A DNA stretch of 64,000 nt from Ophthalmolycus amberensis (Eukaryota > Chordata > Actinopteri > Perciformes > Zoarcidae). Positions 48,931-63,109 of the stretch are shown piece after piece. The notes beneath the pieces were generated by a model. That model was given only the letters and a program-made list of their open reading frames with translations, was not told the origin of the DNA and did not search any database. Location of the stretch: contig JAFEUB010000314.1 in the NCBI GenBank assembly GCA_024529925.1, positions 467,001 through 531,000 on the forward strand, written 5' to 3'. Position numbers and translations under genes: made by a program. Every line of letters begins with the position of its first letter. Positions within the stretch are counted from its first letter, which is position 1.

Positions 48931-49189
48931 ACAGAAAGACAGCAAGTGCTTTTGCACCAGATCCAGATTCACATGGGAGGCATGTGAATTTGTGCTGAAA
49001 TGCAAAAGAGATGGCCAATTGGGGGATACAAAAAAAGCACAATAAACCCCCGCAACACAATAAACCACCAAATATTTAATACACATCACCCCAAATATGC
49101 TCTCTTTGCTGTTGGCAAAGTCTTTATTGGTGGAATTGATGACTTTCTAAACACTGAAAATCCTACCCGTGCATAACTACACAAAACTA

Positions 49190-49740
49190 TTGCTCTAAGA
49201 AATGGACGTAGCCACCATGATGTCACCCATTTTGTCCGTCACCATCTTGTTTTTTGTCCGTTGCACGTCTTACAACTGCAGTTCAATGTCTGTTCTCCTG
49301 CTATTCTTTTTTTTCTATGGGTATGTGACATTTGTCCGGGCCCCTTGACAGCATGACGCATGAGAGTTGGCAGCCATGGTTAACCACTACCATGCTGGAC
49401 AGCCAGGAGTATGCTAATGCTAGTCAGTAACAATAGCTCTTCAAGCTAGCTGGGACAATGACGCTACACAGTTTATTTAGGGTTGGTGGTGGAGTTGTAG
49501 TTTTTCATTCCGCCTGTGCTATGCTTTCGTAAGCTCTGCTGCGTTCACCTGCAGAGAGTGACAGTTTGATGGCCATTCATTAGGAGCTGTCTAAATACAT
49601 TCCCGGAACAAAGCACTGACTTATGTTGACACGACAAGAACAGCAAATGGGTTCACCAAAGACGTAAATTACACATCACACAAGACATTAAACATCACAA
49701 GCTGGTAATGTATAGCAGAATGCTCCTTTAATCTGCAGCC
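49190..49740. mobile_element. possible degraded repeat(s)
   Basis: GAAATGGACGTAGCCACCAT and ATGTCACCCATTTTGTCCGT at 49199-49240 resemble a fish repeat I have seen elsewhere. Near 49735 the minus strand starts TTAAAGGAGCATTCTGC, resembling other heads in this window. Boundaries and unity are unclear. Confidence 0.35.
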
Positions 49741-51399
49741 GGCGGTTCGTCTTCATGCCCTCCTCCGACTGTATTGTCACATTAAAGCCTTCTCTTACAA
49801 CAAGTCTGTTTCCTCCTCGCAGCTGACAGGAACTGAAGTTTGGGAGATGCAGGGTTGGAGTTGGTTTCTAGGGTGTGTGTGTGTGTGTGTGTTGGGTGTG
49901 AGTGGGAGGTGAACTAGCATGCAGCATTAGTTCTGCTTGAGCTGATGTGTTAATTAGCCAGCCGGGTACATAGATAATGAATGAGAATCATGATTAATGA
50001 CTATACAGTATGCACGGCTAAGGCGGAACGCAACCCACTGATAAGACGGAAGGAGGAGGAGGATCACTGGCGATTCACCCTCTGCTGCGCGCCCCTCGCG
50101 TCTTTGTGTGTCTGCGTAAGAGTTTGCACATGTGAGTTTGTGCTGTCTGACCGACGCGCGTGTGTGTGTGTGTGTGTGTGTGTGCGCGGGTTGGCCAGGC
50201 GTGGGCGTTGATGCCGGTATGAGTTTAGCAGGCCTGGCAGTCGGAAGGCCTGATAACAGACTGCAGCAGGTCAGGGGGGCATTTAACACTTCTAAACACA
50301 CTGGCAGAGCTGCCCACTGATGCCAGATCAGGAGGAAGACCTCACACACGGATCAAGAGTGGAGTGAAGGACATGAAAACTGATCTGTTGTTGTTTCATA
50401 GGCTGAAGATCAATATTTACCCTGCAAGTGATTTCTTCTACAAACCGGTTTAACTATTCTCAGTTCTTTAAAGAAGAGTAGCGCCCAGCCTCCTGCCTAG
50501 CCGTTGCCATATTGAGACAATGGAGGCAATAGATATTCTCTGGATTTGGTGTTTCGTTAAAACAATACGGTTTAAAGACCCTGTTAGACAGAAATAACTT
50601 CATAAAAAGATTTTGTTTCCCAAAAACTTCCACTATTTTCTCTCTATTATGTCACTGTAAATGTTTTACCTTTTGTTGCTTCTTCGCTGAGAAATTGCAA
50701 TGATATTTTTTGACGTTTTTACAGACCAAATGTTAATAATCCTTCTGAAAAATGATCCTTAGTTACATAACATCATTAAAGAGTCCTTGTGGTGGAGGTC
50801 CCGGGTTGGCAAGGCCATAGGACAACTTCCCACTGAGGAGATGTATAATATGACATTATTTAAGCCGATAGCATAAATTGAGTTTGCATATTAGTCGTAT
50901 CTTGAATTCCCAGCCAGAGCGCGGGGTCAGACTAGAAGACTCAATGAAATAAATTTTGAAGTTAAACACTGCCCAGATAACATTCTTCTGATTCTTATTG
51001 AGTTTAGAGACTGAACTGAGTTGATCTTAGATGAGTGAGTGGAGCATGGCACCAGAACAGGGATCAGTCTCCAGGTGTGCTACATTAAGTATGAATAATA
51101 AGATAAATGTGGGTTTGGCGGGTATAAGCGGCCACTAAACACGAGATGTGGACGAACGCGCAGGACAAACCAAATGGCGTCCAGTGTTCATCCTCGATTT
51201 GTCCGCTATGAATACTAACTCTACTGTGACATCAGCCCCCGTGGCAAGAGGCGGTTTGACCACTGACCGCGCGCACAATCGAGGCCTTGACCTCTCATTG
51301 GTGCAACCAGCAACATATGATGCTATCTCACCCAATGAGGCCGAGGCTTGGGAACAAGCTGGGAGGGGGAGGGGTCAGAGGTGACATACCACTGCTTGC

Positions 51400-51401
<2 letters not shown>

Positions 51402-51452
<51 letters not shown>
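51402..51452 (+). repeat. (TG)25 microsatellite
   Basis: An uninterrupted TG tract in intron 1. Confidence 0.9.
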
Positions 51453-51454
<2 letters not shown>

Positions 51455-52905
51455 ATCTGCTTTGTCTGGCTGGATGCACCATCAGCAGTCAAGCGTGACC
51501 CTTAACCTCTAACCTCAAAGAGGGGAGGTGTGGAGCCCCCCCCATTACCAGAGAGTTAGAGCTGTTTAGATGGCGTGCCGAGGGAGAGAAACTGTGTTTA
51601 AAGGGTGTTTGTGTGTCATGGCATGGGGAGGGAGATGAGGGGGGAGAGAATCGGGATTGAGTGGACGATGATGAAGAACAGTGTGTTCTGTACTTTCTCC
51701 TCTCTCCTCTCTGATGAGGAGACAAATGGCTATTGTCATCTCAGAGATGCTGGAAAAAGCAGCTCGTGCTGACGCTCCCTTTGTCTCCCGTCCGTGTGTT
51801 TGAGAATGACAAAGGCCATTTTCATGCTCTGCGTCTGTCTCCGTCACCTCCTCTTTCTCTCTCCGCTCACTTTTAAACCCTCTGTCCTCGCCCGCCGCCC
51901 TCCTCTCCTTTCTTCCCCCTTTCTCTCACGCTGAGCCTGCCATCTCCTTCGTCATGCCTTTAGCCCTTTTCCCTTCTCCCTCTTCCTCCCGCTGTGTCAC
52001 CGCGTCCTTGCCTTCAACACTTTTGCTTCTTTACGTCCCCGCCGTCCATCCATCTTTCCAACCTCGCTTGGCCTCCAACCGTCCTTTCACCTGCCACGCT
52101 CCTCTGCCGGGGGTCGGCCTAATTATTCCTCACTCATCCTGTTTTCCATCGCTCCCTTCATTTTCTCCCCTACGACTCCCCGACACACACACCTGTGACC
52201 CAGCATGACATCTCGGAGGCTTTCATCCCTCCTTCTCTTCATCGCTCTCTCTCCTCCTTGCTCCGTTTCTCTTTTTTTTCTGAAGCTCATTTTTCACTCT
52301 TGCACAAACTTGCATAAGTACCTAACTCTCAGTGTTTTCCTCTAATTCCTCGTTTGCTCTCTTTTCTCGTTGTATCTGATGTTGCACCTGTTAATGCGCC
52401 TGCTGCCTCGCCTCCTTGCCTCCTTGCCTCCTTGCCTCCTCGCCATCTCCCGCTCACTTTTAGCTGTCATTCAACCAATCACCGAGGTTTCTTTTTTCTT
52501 TGCCAAACACATACACATGCACCCAATGTGAACCAGTTGCGCTCAATCCAATTTCTCCCTTTGAAGAAAGGATGAGGGTTGCAATCCAGAGATTTGGTTG
52601 GCTGCAGAGGGAGCAGACAGGAGGAGAAACTACTTCTCCTTCTCCCTCATTCCCTCGCTCATTGTCAGCCGGTGGTCTCTCCGGAGTTCCCCCGAAAACA
52701 AAGGGAGGAATAAAACAGTATTTTTGGACCCTTTCATTTTGCCATTACCATAATGATTCGGGCTTTGTAGAATCTTTTCATGTGCATTCGACTGTGTGCG
52801 CCCGTGTTTATGTTTGTGTGTGTTCAACAGGCTGTGCTGGGTGTCTCTTCTACTGCACTGCTGCTCTCCTCACTCGGGAGCCCCAGAGGTTGAAAAGCAG
52901 AGCTT

Positions 52906-52906
<1 letters not shown>

Positions 52907-52949
<43 letters not shown>

Positions 52950-53106
52950 AATCAGTCATACTCATCCCCAGCCGTGCCTCCTGTCTATTTATTCCTCGAT
53001 TCATCCGATTCTTTATTTATTTTACACGCTGCTTCCTAATGCAAATAGGTTTGTCTGCTCCCTGCCGAACTGTGGGAGCAGCATGCGACCCAGAGTGAGC
53101 GTTTCT

Positions 53107-53151
<45 letters not shown>

Positions 53152-53200
53152 AGCGAATCCGTGTGCATGTGGGAGGATGGGTGAGAGTTTGTGTGTGTAC

Positions 53201-53248
<48 letters not shown>
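52907..53248 (+). repeat. cluster of (CA)n and two (TG)n arrays
   Basis: (CA)19 at 52907-52945 is followed by (TG)n at 53112-53145 and 53209-53248. The opposed CA and TG tracts can pair as an imperfect inverted repeat across about 165 bp. Confidence 0.85.
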
Positions 53249-53249
<1 letters not shown>

Positions 53250-53802
53250 TGTAGGACCCAGTGAGTAATAGAGCCAAAGTCCTTATCTGTCACCAGAGAG
53301 CTGCCTGGCTCTCTCTCAGCTGTCAATCATCCAGCCCTAGAGACAAACACTCTGCTTCAAACACTATGAGAGGCAAAGAGAGAGAGGATGAGGGATGGAT
53401 GAGGTAAAAAGAAAAAGAGAGAGGGAGAGAGCAGGAGGGAGGTGGGGAGCGAAGGAGCAGGGAAGAGAAGGAGGGATAAGGAAGAGATGCAAAGAAGGAG
53501 GAGTGCAGCGGGAGGTGGCAGGTGTGGAGGGAAGTGAAGGACAAAAGGATAGAAGTTGTGATAAAAGTGAGGGAGAAGGAGGGGAGGGGGTATTATTTCA
53601 ACACCTCTGTTGTGTGTGCTCCAGGCCCCGCAGGTAAACTGGGAATGGAACTTTAAAACACTTCACCTGCATGAATTAGACAGGCCCCTTGAAAATACCC
53701 GGGCGACGTTTGAAAAAGCCACTCTTTAGAAAATAAAGTGGGAGAGAAGTGGCGAGGTACGCGCGCAGACGTGCTCAAGCACCCACCCACACACACAGCC
53801 AT

Positions 53803-53836
<34 letters not shown>

Positions 53837-53951
53837 TCTGGCAAAGCTATAAGCACTGAAATATTGGCATGACACACTTCAATATCCTGACGTGAGTGAA
53901 TAGGATTTTTGATGACCTGGAGGCTTTCTCTTTCAACATGTTTGTGTGCAG

Positions 53952-53990
<39 letters not shown>
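53803..53990 (+). repeat. (AC)n and (TG)n pair
   Basis: AC at 53803-53834 and TG at 53955-53990 form complementary arms about 120 bp apart. Confidence 0.85.
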
Positions 53991-53991
<1 letters not shown>

Positions 53992-54584
53992 TTTCACTTA
54001 TGTGTGTCTGTTTGCAATTGAGGCAGCCCCCAGCAATCCCTGGACCCTGTCTGTCCTGCTTTCATGGACGCATCCCTCCCTCCCTGACTGCTCGGACTCT
54101 CTGCTGTTGCGGCGGGCTAACTGTTGATTTTACCGCGGGGCTCCGCAACCCCTGGGTCGAGCCAGGACTGCCGCTCCAGCGCTTTCCCCTAAGCCCTTAA
54201 AGCTTCCTTCAGGGAGGAGGAGTGAGGGTTGGGGGGTTAGACAGCCAAAGACGGGGTGCAGGGGGGGGGGGAAGAGAGGGAGCAGCAGAGGGTTTGAGCC
54301 CCAAATCGCTTCAAGATGCGTTCCACTGGAGTCAGAGTAGCTGGGAGTCTGGGAGTCGGGTAGCGCTGCTCTGAGCCTGTGGGGAAAACCGAATGGAAGC
54401 CAGGTTCCCATTTCGAATGGTGGATTAAGCACTGCTGCAGATACACAAGGCCCCTGTTGGGATACACACAGCAAACACACACACACATCTTTGGACTTAT
54501 ATCCCTATGAAAACCTTCTTCTGAGTATAATAGTTCCCTTACTATAACCTTATCCTGAACCTAAACAGATACGACTTATTTTAT

Positions 54585-54690
54585 TCTTTCAACCCTTTGA
54601 AAGGGTTCCAGTAGGAACCTTTTATACAATTCTCTACCAGGAACCTAAAATGGTTCGCCCCAGTATTTTGTGTAGGAACTTGGAGCTGAG
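54585..54690. repeat. short GGTTC/GGAACC repeat cluster
   Basis: AACCCTTTGAAAGGGTT (54591-54607) forms a short palindrome. It is followed by spaced CAGTAGGAACCTTTT, CAGGAACCTAAAATGGTTC and TAGGAACTTGG. This resembles the ends of a fish repeat with AGGTTCC units. Confidence 0.35.
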
Positions 54691-55262
54691 TTAACAGGGT
54701 ACGGGAGTTGGAACATTTAGTTGGAGAAACAGACCGACCCATTGTTGTTTTTGGTTTTTTTCATGTGATTTGTTGACATTAAGAAAAATATAGAAAAACA
54801 CCAGCCTTATCTTCTGAGGTAAGGTTGACAGACACAAATAAACATGGATATACTACTTGCATGCTCACACGCTCAGCAGCTTGGTAAAAAAAAAAAAAAG
54901 CTATGTCCCAGGAGCGCTTGCATATTTGGTGGCCCCTAGGGGCCCCCTATGGATTACACTGCTCTCCTGACACTGTGGCTTGACTGAGCTTAAGTTGAGT
55001 CGCCTTTAGCTAAAGTTTCAGACTCCCTGCACCCTGTGGCCTCTCCGGAGCAAAGTTGAGCCTACACACACACCATCACACACACACACACATCCTCCGG
55101 GGTCACAGATGGGGAGAGGGGACCCTCTCCTGCATGCATGACCGCATGTGGAAACACACACACGTACACACATAGCTTTGGACATGTAGGTGACCCCCAC
55201 TGTGGCAGGTCGGCGTCTCACCTCACTCCTTCACTCCCAGAGGGACGGCTCTTGGATGGTTC

Positions 55263-55269
<7 letters not shown>

Positions 55270-55312
<43 letters not shown>

Positions 55313-55677
55313 TGTGTGTGAAGCATAGAGAATGACAGCCACTGCATGCATTATAACCTTCAGTCCTCCTGAGCCCTGTGTGACCTAATTAAATTAGCGA
55401 GGTGGTTGGAGTGAATGAGTCGAAGCTCAAAGACTTTTCCCACACCAGGCATCAACACCAGCTGCCACCGTCCATGTACGTGTGTGTGTGTGTGTGTGTG
55501 CATACATGTCATTGTGAGCTCTACTCTTAAACACGCTACAGACCCCACCGGGAGTTACAGGGGGTCTGGAGCACAAGTTTGTGCATGTCCGTCTCGAGGG
55601 TCTCCTTCAGCCTCTGTCGAGGGGGTTCATGCGTAGGTGTATCCATTTGTGAACTGGGGGGCCCTCTCAATCTCGTC

Positions 55678-55728
<51 letters not shown>
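55270..55728 (+). repeat. (TG)n at 55270-55309 and (CA)n at 55688-55728
   Basis: Two complementary dinucleotide arrays in intron 1, with a smaller (TG)n near 55480-55500. Confidence 0.85.
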
Positions 55729-55729
<1 letters not shown>

Positions 55730-57560
55730 TTTGTCAGGACTCGCGGTGCTCTATCACCACACACCTCCACTAGACGACCTTAATGGGCCCAATCCAGACT
55801 GCTGCAAATCATCTAGATGCTGAAAATGGGGAAGCGGGGGGGGGGTGGGGGGCGTGGGAGGACACGGGAGCAGAGGAGGAAATGGTGGTTTGAGACGGTT
55901 CAGGAGAAAAAGATGTGGGATGCTGTTCTGTTTTAGGTTTGTGTGATTTCCCCTCCAGAGGAATGGTTGGGTTTCATGGACACTTAATGTCTCCACTGGG
56001 GCTTCATGGCTGCTGGTTAGTGCATGTCATCATGTTGATTTCAGACAGAAGCATGAAATACTGCCAATACTGTTGTCAGTGTTGAAAAACTGCAAAAATA
56101 TTCAACAGTTTCAGACGGGAGGAACATAGCAGACAACAACGTTGATGATCGGTGAATGAAAGCGAGAGAGATCTGCTTGTTGCAGCTTGTAAAGTGTTAG
56201 GTTCCCCTGCTTAATATATGATTCAATGTCTTAAATATATAATATGAAATAATGTCCTGGAGGTTGGACTGTTAGTCAGACAGAATTAGCCGTTTGAAGA
56301 CATTACACTGGGCTCTGGGGAATTTGGATTGGATTTTATTGACAAAAAGATTAGATTAATCAATCAATTCATCAATAACGAAAGTAATCATTGATAGTCG
56401 CAGGCATGGCAAAGCAATATTTTACTATTGATTTAGAGATGAATATATCATTGATTTTTCCGATTAATTGTATTTATTATGCTAAATAAACCATTGAATG
56501 ACAAACAAAAATATTTCACACAGCTGAGTTGTTTTTATTAACTAATTTAAAGTAGATCTCTTTGGAGCTACGTGGCACAGTGACAGCCTCGAGATCGCAC
56601 ACAAGCGTGGATGTAAAAAGACACTGCAATATGCATTAAAAGAGGTTTGATACAGATTATATTACAAGACAGAACATTCACAATTCAACGATTAATATTA
56701 CAAATATGTAAAAATAGACGCCACTCGGCTAAAGCAAGGACATGTAAAACACTTTGTATTCAAAAGCATGTTCTCAAGATATTGAAGTGTGCTGTACATG
56801 AACATGAACATCTTCCTGGCTAATAGTTTATTTAATTTCTTTTGCAGGATTCCATTTCTGTCAGTGTTTTTGAACAAACTAAAATGAAAGCAAAACTGCG
56901 AAACAACTGAAGTGACATGGTTTGATTGGAGGGAAAAGAAAGACGGGAACGAAGAAAGGTAAAGAGAGGTGGAGGAGTGAGAAGTGGAGCAGGGGGGGGG
57001 GAAGCTCGGTGAGACAACACAGAGCAGCGTCTAGAGCTCCCTTCCAGTGAATGTTTGGAGGAGTCAAAAGAAACCACGAACAAAAGTTCTGAGATGCAGG
57101 AGCAGAAAAAAAAACCAGGAACAAGGATGCAAATGAGAGAGAGAGATGAGGAGGAGGGAAGAAAAAGAGAGAGGGAGATGTTTGCTTGAGAAAAGTTTCG
57201 GTTGACCTGAATATGGATGCATTGTTCAGCTTTGTTCAAAGAGGAGCAGAAGTCTTCTTCCACAGTCGGTGAGTTAGTTCTTCTCTTCATGGTGCAGCCA
57301 CAAGTTTCAACTTAATGTGATACGCTCATCTGCTGCATTGTATCCAGCAGGAGCGCCGCAACAAGGGAAGGTTGTGTGTGTGTCTGTCTGGGGGGGACAA
57401 ACCCAGTGTGTGTGTGTGTGTGTGTGTGTGTACGTGCTCCTTTTTAAATGCCAAGGCATCCAGCTTGCCTCCATCCTGTGTCTCCGTGGCTACGCTGGGT
57501 GTGATATGTACTGGATGTGACAAAGACGCTGCAGCATCCTGGACCGCCTCTGGACAGGAG

Positions 57561-57593
<33 letters not shown>

Positions 57594-57764
57594 GGGGGGG
57601 GGGGGATGACAAGGACGCAGTTACCTTCAAAGTCCCATGATGCCAACTAACTATTCAAACATCCTCTGCATCCCTACCTGCTGACTGCCACCTCCCGTCT
57701 CTCCCTCTCTTTGCATCATCAGTGGTGTCTCTCTACCTTTCCCTCCACCACCTTTTCTCCTCTG

Positions 57765-57834
57765 GTCCCTCTCTCCCTCTCCCTCTCTCTCTCCCCCTCT
57801 CTCCCTCTCCCTCTCTCTCCCTCTCTCTCTCCCC

Positions 57835-57869
<35 letters not shown>

Positions 57870-57890
57870 CCCCTCTCTCTCTCTCTCACC
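57765..57890 (+). repeat. (CT)n/(CCCTCT)n pyrimidine array
   Basis: About 125 bp of CT with CCCTCT variants. A shorter pair of CT plus C-run blocks occurs at 58760-58815. Confidence 0.9.
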
Positions 57891-59313
57891 ATATGGAAAC
57901 TATTACCGCAGTTGTCGTTTCTCACCACCAACATTCCTGAGGGCTTTCCAGCGCTCACTGACTTTACATCAACCTTGTCCTTCTCTCACCATGTTCACGC
58001 TGCTCTTCATCTCTCACTCTCATCTTTTCTGTTCAGCCCGTCAACATCCAGCCTTCCTCTTCTGTTTCGTTACATGTGTATATATAAAGCTGCATTAATT
58101 GCGGTTTTTTTTGGCTACTTGGAGCAACAAAGTGAAAACACAATATTGAAATATTATTGCCTTGTCATGGTGTTGGCAAACTTTTGTAAATTGAGCCATG
58201 GTGTTGGTCTCCACCAACGATATGGACGATGCATAAGTAAGGCCAAAGTATCCTAAATACGGGCTTCGTGACCTCTACTGCAGCCAGACACCGGGGGGGG
58301 GGGGAAGGAACATGTGTTTATTTAGCTCCTTCGCTGCTAGATGCTCTGCTATGTTCACTAGCTAGTTGCTAATTGTTCTGTCTGCAGCTGTACCATTCCA
58401 TCAACATCTCATATTCCCCAAGGTTTATGCATCGTTTTATAATTCCCCCCAAATTCAGCCTTACATTCAGCCGTACACATTTCCTATCTTTTGCAAACTT
58501 TGGGATCTCGACTAGAAGTTTAAATAAGGTTCTGTGGGTTTGTATTTTTGTGCTACTTTTTACACCCTTTTCTCACTAAACGGATGATAATTTACAAAAC
58601 AAAAGTTCTTGGATGGAAACCTAGCTTGTAACGTTCCTCCCTCTCCCTGTCCCCGTTGAACTAGCATCCCTTCCATCATTTCATCCATAATAGAAATGTT
58701 GGGAGGTATCTGGGCCATGCCTTCTAGAGAGACTCAAACTCTCATCAATTTACATTACAGCTCTCTCTTCCCCCCCCCCCCCCTCTCTCTCTTCCCCCCC
58801 CCCCCTCTCTCTCTTCCTCTCTGTCTCTTCCTAACCCCTCTCTGTCTCCCTCGATTTCGTACAAATGTATCGCTCTCCCTCTCCAGCTCTGTACACGCAG
58901 TCAAAGACCACTTTCTGCAGCTCTTCTCCAGGGTATATGGTTCTTTAATGAAGACAGTCATAATGATTTTGGATATTTTAAAACCCTCTGACTGCCCTGT
59001 GCACCGACGGAAGCAGAGGCTGCAGTGCGTGATGCTGCATTTTAAATGACTAAATCATGAGCATTGATTATTAATTCGGAGAACAGCTTAAGATGATAAA
59101 TATTGTGTCAAAGATGACACAGGAACTGGAAAATGTCCTTTTACTGTGCGTTTCCTGAGATCTAAGGTGCTTTATGAGTTTTCAATGAACAATTTAATCC
59201 TCCCACATTGATGTACGACTGAAATATTACTGAATTAATGCTTTGTTTGTGTTGTTTCAGAATTATTTCAGAGGATAACCTCACACACTGACACAGCAAC
59301 AGACGATAATAGC

Positions 59314-59333
59314 GGGGGGGGGGGGGGGGGGGG
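59314..59333 (+). repeat. G20 homopolymer
   Basis: Twenty G residues followed by two short GCAAGGTC-type repeats. Confidence 0.9.
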
Positions 59334-60319
59334 TTCGCAAGGTCCGCAAGGTCTCAAGTTCAACCTGGAAAATGGGCTTCAAACTGGCTTGTACATTGAT
59401 TACTGAACGGATCAAAGATGAGGTCAAGATAAAAAAAGAACGCAGCATGAGTCAAATGTAAAAGCTCCTGAATCTTTCATTGTAAACTCATCAGATGGAG
59501 CAGCAGGCGGGAGATGTAGGTGAGACGTGCTGAGCACTACCGGTCAATTTGATGGAGCTGCCGTTCCTCCAAACACTGTGTCGAAGACGGAACGTTTTAT
59601 ATACTCCCGACCATGTGTTTAGCATTATATATGGCTGGTGTTTCTGGACTCCACAGCACATATAGGGGTACTGATTGCTACAGCAGAACAGTGGAAAATG
59701 ATAGTCCCCTCTCTGTGTGGCTGCTCCGCAAAAGAAAATCCATCGCCGCAAGTGATTTAATCCAGTGCTGAGGCTTGGAATAATATTTTCCTTAAAGTAG
59801 GTAAAACAGTCTGTCAGTGGAGTGAGATCATTTTACCTCTCCGAATCTCTTGAATCGCTTTCTTCATGTTACAGAAGGCGTGTTTTTTTTATTCTTTTGA
59901 GACTTTAAAATGAGTTTGAAAGGAAATTCATCAAAGCAAATGAAGGTGCGTTGGAGTAAAGTGAATTATGGCGCAGTGTTTTCCCTCCAAAAGTGCGGTT
60001 TAAAAGATTCCATGTGGGCTTAAATGACATGTTCGAAATGGACGTTTTCCGAGTGCGTTCGCTCGTTGTGGCATTCTTTGTAAAAGCACCTCTCCTGCAA
60101 ACGACACCCAGCGGACTTACTCGAGACAGCTGCTAGATGGCCTGCAGGTGTTGCAGCTCGGCGGGGTGCGTGCACGCTTGCGTGCGTGCTCCTCCCGTGG
60201 CCGATTGGTTCGCCACTCTTTAGTGTGCGTGCTCCCCTGCCGTGCGTCTGACAGCGTGTGTACATTAAAAGAGGGGGGGGGTGGGTGGGTGCACTCAGGA
60301 ACCCCTGTGTGTGTGATTA

Positions 60320-60480
60320 CGCTGTGTATACCATGAGATTAGTGCAGACAGCTTTATGCGCCGGGCCCGCCATAAATCTCGCCCGCCACAGAACCGAATA
60401 CCGCCGTCGTTTATTATTCCCTAATAGATCGGTCCTTTGCTGTCTCTCCTCGGCTTCCTGCTCACACCAGGTTGTGGTTA
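60320..60480. promoter_or_regulatory. candidate conserved element in efnb3 intron 1
   Basis: A complex GC-mixed block with GCCATAAATCTCGCCCGCCA and CGTTTATTATTCCCTAATAG. Plain repeat-rich DNA lies on both sides. Confidence 0.25.
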
Positions 60481-62784
60481 GCTGAAGGACAAAACCCCGC
60501 AGAGGATGGAGGAGGGTCAGAGTTGATGTGGAGCTTGGAGTAAATCCACCACGCTGATTTCATTTGAGTTTATTTCGTGCCAACTCCAGTGTCCTCCCCT
60601 CTCCCTTTTCTATTGTTTTCCCATCCTCCTGTCTGATTTTTGCACTTTTCCCACGTTGTGTTCTGTTGCAATCTGTCCGACTTCTTGCTCTCTCTTTGTC
60701 CTTATGCGTTTGTTTTCTATCACTTTGAATCCCACCTCTCTCTGTGGTGTCCTCATTCTCTCCATCTCTTCGTTTGTTGTTGGGGATGTTTCTCTCACGG
60801 ACTCGGTGCTCACACTCGTCTTCCCTCCCTCGCCCCCGCCTCCCCCTTCATATTCTCATGTTCGCACAGACGCACACTGGCACACACTCACACACACACA
60901 CACACACCCTCCCTTGTCTCCTCTCCCCGGCTGCACCTGTGTGCCCGGCTTTGGTCCGGACACGGCTCGGGTTGCCGCTGTGGAATCTGGGAAATGTTCG
61001 AGCTGTCCGATACGCCGCCCAGAGCAGGTACAACTGCAGACGACATGCAGATGGATGAGGAAAAAAAGACAGGAACAAACACGGAGCTCGCAGCTAAAGC
61101 CTCCAGGAGGCCATTGCTGGCTTTTAAAAGCTTTTAGGGCTTTTAAATCTCGTGCATTTTTATCTGTTTTTGTTTTTGGATTTTATTGGAAATTCGTTCC
61201 ATAAGATTTTTAAAGTTTATACGTGGAGAACTGCATTGAAAGGGTGGGAGAGAGTGGAGGGTGAGAAGCAGGAGGTGTAAGAGGTCGGGGGGTCAGGCAG
61301 ACTGACACTTGAGTCTTCTCGGCTCAGCTCGGGGGTCGCGGCGGGGCGACGCTTGGGTTGAGAAAATGATGTTTCTTCCCTCATAAAAGAGCTGCGCAAA
61401 AGAAAGGAAAGCCCCCCCCCTAGCCCCAACTCCTCCTCCTCCTCTTTCTCCTCTTCCTCCCTCCTCAGTGTCACCTCTGGCCCCCTCCAACCCCCCACGC
61501 CATGTTTCAAAGTGTGGCCACATGAATGGCTCTATTGTTAACGGCTGAGAAAATGGGAGAGAGGGAGAGAGGGAGAGAGCGAGTGGACAGCCAAAAAGAG
61601 ATGAGGGAGAGCAGCAGAGAAAAAAGCAGACCCTCAGAGAGAGAGTGTCTCTCTCACAGCAAAACGTGGCGTAAAGGGAAAAACGTATATATGTCTGCTC
61701 AGGGTTGTTGATTTATTTAGACGTCACAGACGAACTCCATCAAGCTGTTTATCACTTCACCTCACTTCACTTTTCCTTCCTCTCTTCTGCACTGGAAGCA
61801 TCTCGGCGTGTCTGACTGGGAGATTCACAACCCTCACGAACTGTCCTGCCCTTTCAGACTGGACTTCATTAAAGGATGATTAAATACATCTGAAACCGCA
61901 TGTGAGTGATTGTACTGTATATCACCATACTTGCCCTTTGGATGCAGTGCGGGTTTGTTGACACTGAGGACAGGGAAAGTGTGAATTCTGAGATAAATAC
62001 TCGCCTTTTCTTTTCTTGCTCTACCCCATGATTAGATTGGGACAAGGTGTCCCTACCCCATCCTGTTTACAGTGCACACACACATACACACACACACACA
62101 CACACATCATTCACTCTCACACACACAAGGTTAACTTGGGTTAACTCAGCAAATCTGACACTCTGAACATGGAGCCTATCAGAAAATTGAGTTCTGTCGC
62201 AGGAATGTGCTGGAATCCAGTTTCCTTCTTCCCCTTCTTTCTTTCTCGAGCCTTCTCATTCGTTCTCCTGTTTCCTTTCTGCTCGTTCAGCACATTTCTC
62301 TGTTGCGTCGATATCGATGCCAGTATCAGAAGTGCCTTGGCGAGCGAGCGAGCGAGTCTCTGCACCGGACGGAGGCTGCAATGAGTTTACATGATGATAT
62401 GTTCAAGCTCCATTCAGTAAAAATGAGTACTGGGCGAAGGTCAATTATATCATGATGTGTTCAAATGTTATCGTGTCAAAAATACATTTGGTGAGAAACT
62501 TGAATAAATACAGTTGTTTGAAGGAGATGTTCTCACAGCAATATAAAGTAGATCTTAAAGAGGGAATTATGACCTGTATGAAAGCCGATATGCAAATTCA
62601 GGAATCTATATTGGACCCTCTCTATTTCTTTGTGGCTGCTATATACCTTGTCTGACATGTTCAATATTTTTTTCCACTCCCCTCTCTCTTCACTGATTCC
62701 TCCCGCTTTCTTTCTTTCCTTCCTTTTCAAGCACTGCACCTGCCCGGTGGCATTTTAGCTCAACACTCACACCATCCTCTACTC

Positions 62785-62789
<5 letters not shown>

Positions 62790-62826
<37 letters not shown>
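62790..62826 (+). repeat. (TG)18 microsatellite
   Basis: A TG tract in intron 1. Smaller TG tracts lie at 62932-62953 and 63065-63094, and a CA tract near 62088-62105. Confidence 0.9.
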
Positions 62827-62830
<4 letters not shown>

Positions 62831-63109
62831 CCTGCCATTCTGCAATGCAGCTCGACTGTGACTCAGGGTGCCTTCAGATACACTCATAGAATGCGTCATG
62901 CAGGAAGCAAAAGGTGCCTGTTTTCATAAGAGTGTGTGTGTGTGTGTGTGTGTCAGTGGGTTTCAGCGTTCATGTTTAGGGAAAACTAAACCTGTGAGTT
63001 TATACGTGGGTGGATGTGTTTGGGCAAACCTTTTGTGTTTAGCAGGAGGGCATTTGTATGGGCCTGTGTGTGTGTGTGTGTATGTGTGTGTGTGTTGAAT
63101 AGATTTTTC

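Noticed and set aside
52500..53039. 179-codon open frame
   Set aside because: It runs through a (CA)19 array and lacks any family match.
56330..56480. Possible repeat with AGATTAATCAATCAATTCATC
   Set aside because: It resembles a fish repeat with ATCGATTAAT motifs but is too diverged for a confident call.
57711..58256. 181-codon open frame
   Set aside because: Its first third is the CT array. The rest has no recognisable signature.
60640..61204. 165- and 182-codon overlapping open frames
   Set aside because: Overlapping frames in pyrimidine-rich sequence with a CA repeat. Two long frames on one strand is typical of composition bias, not a gene.
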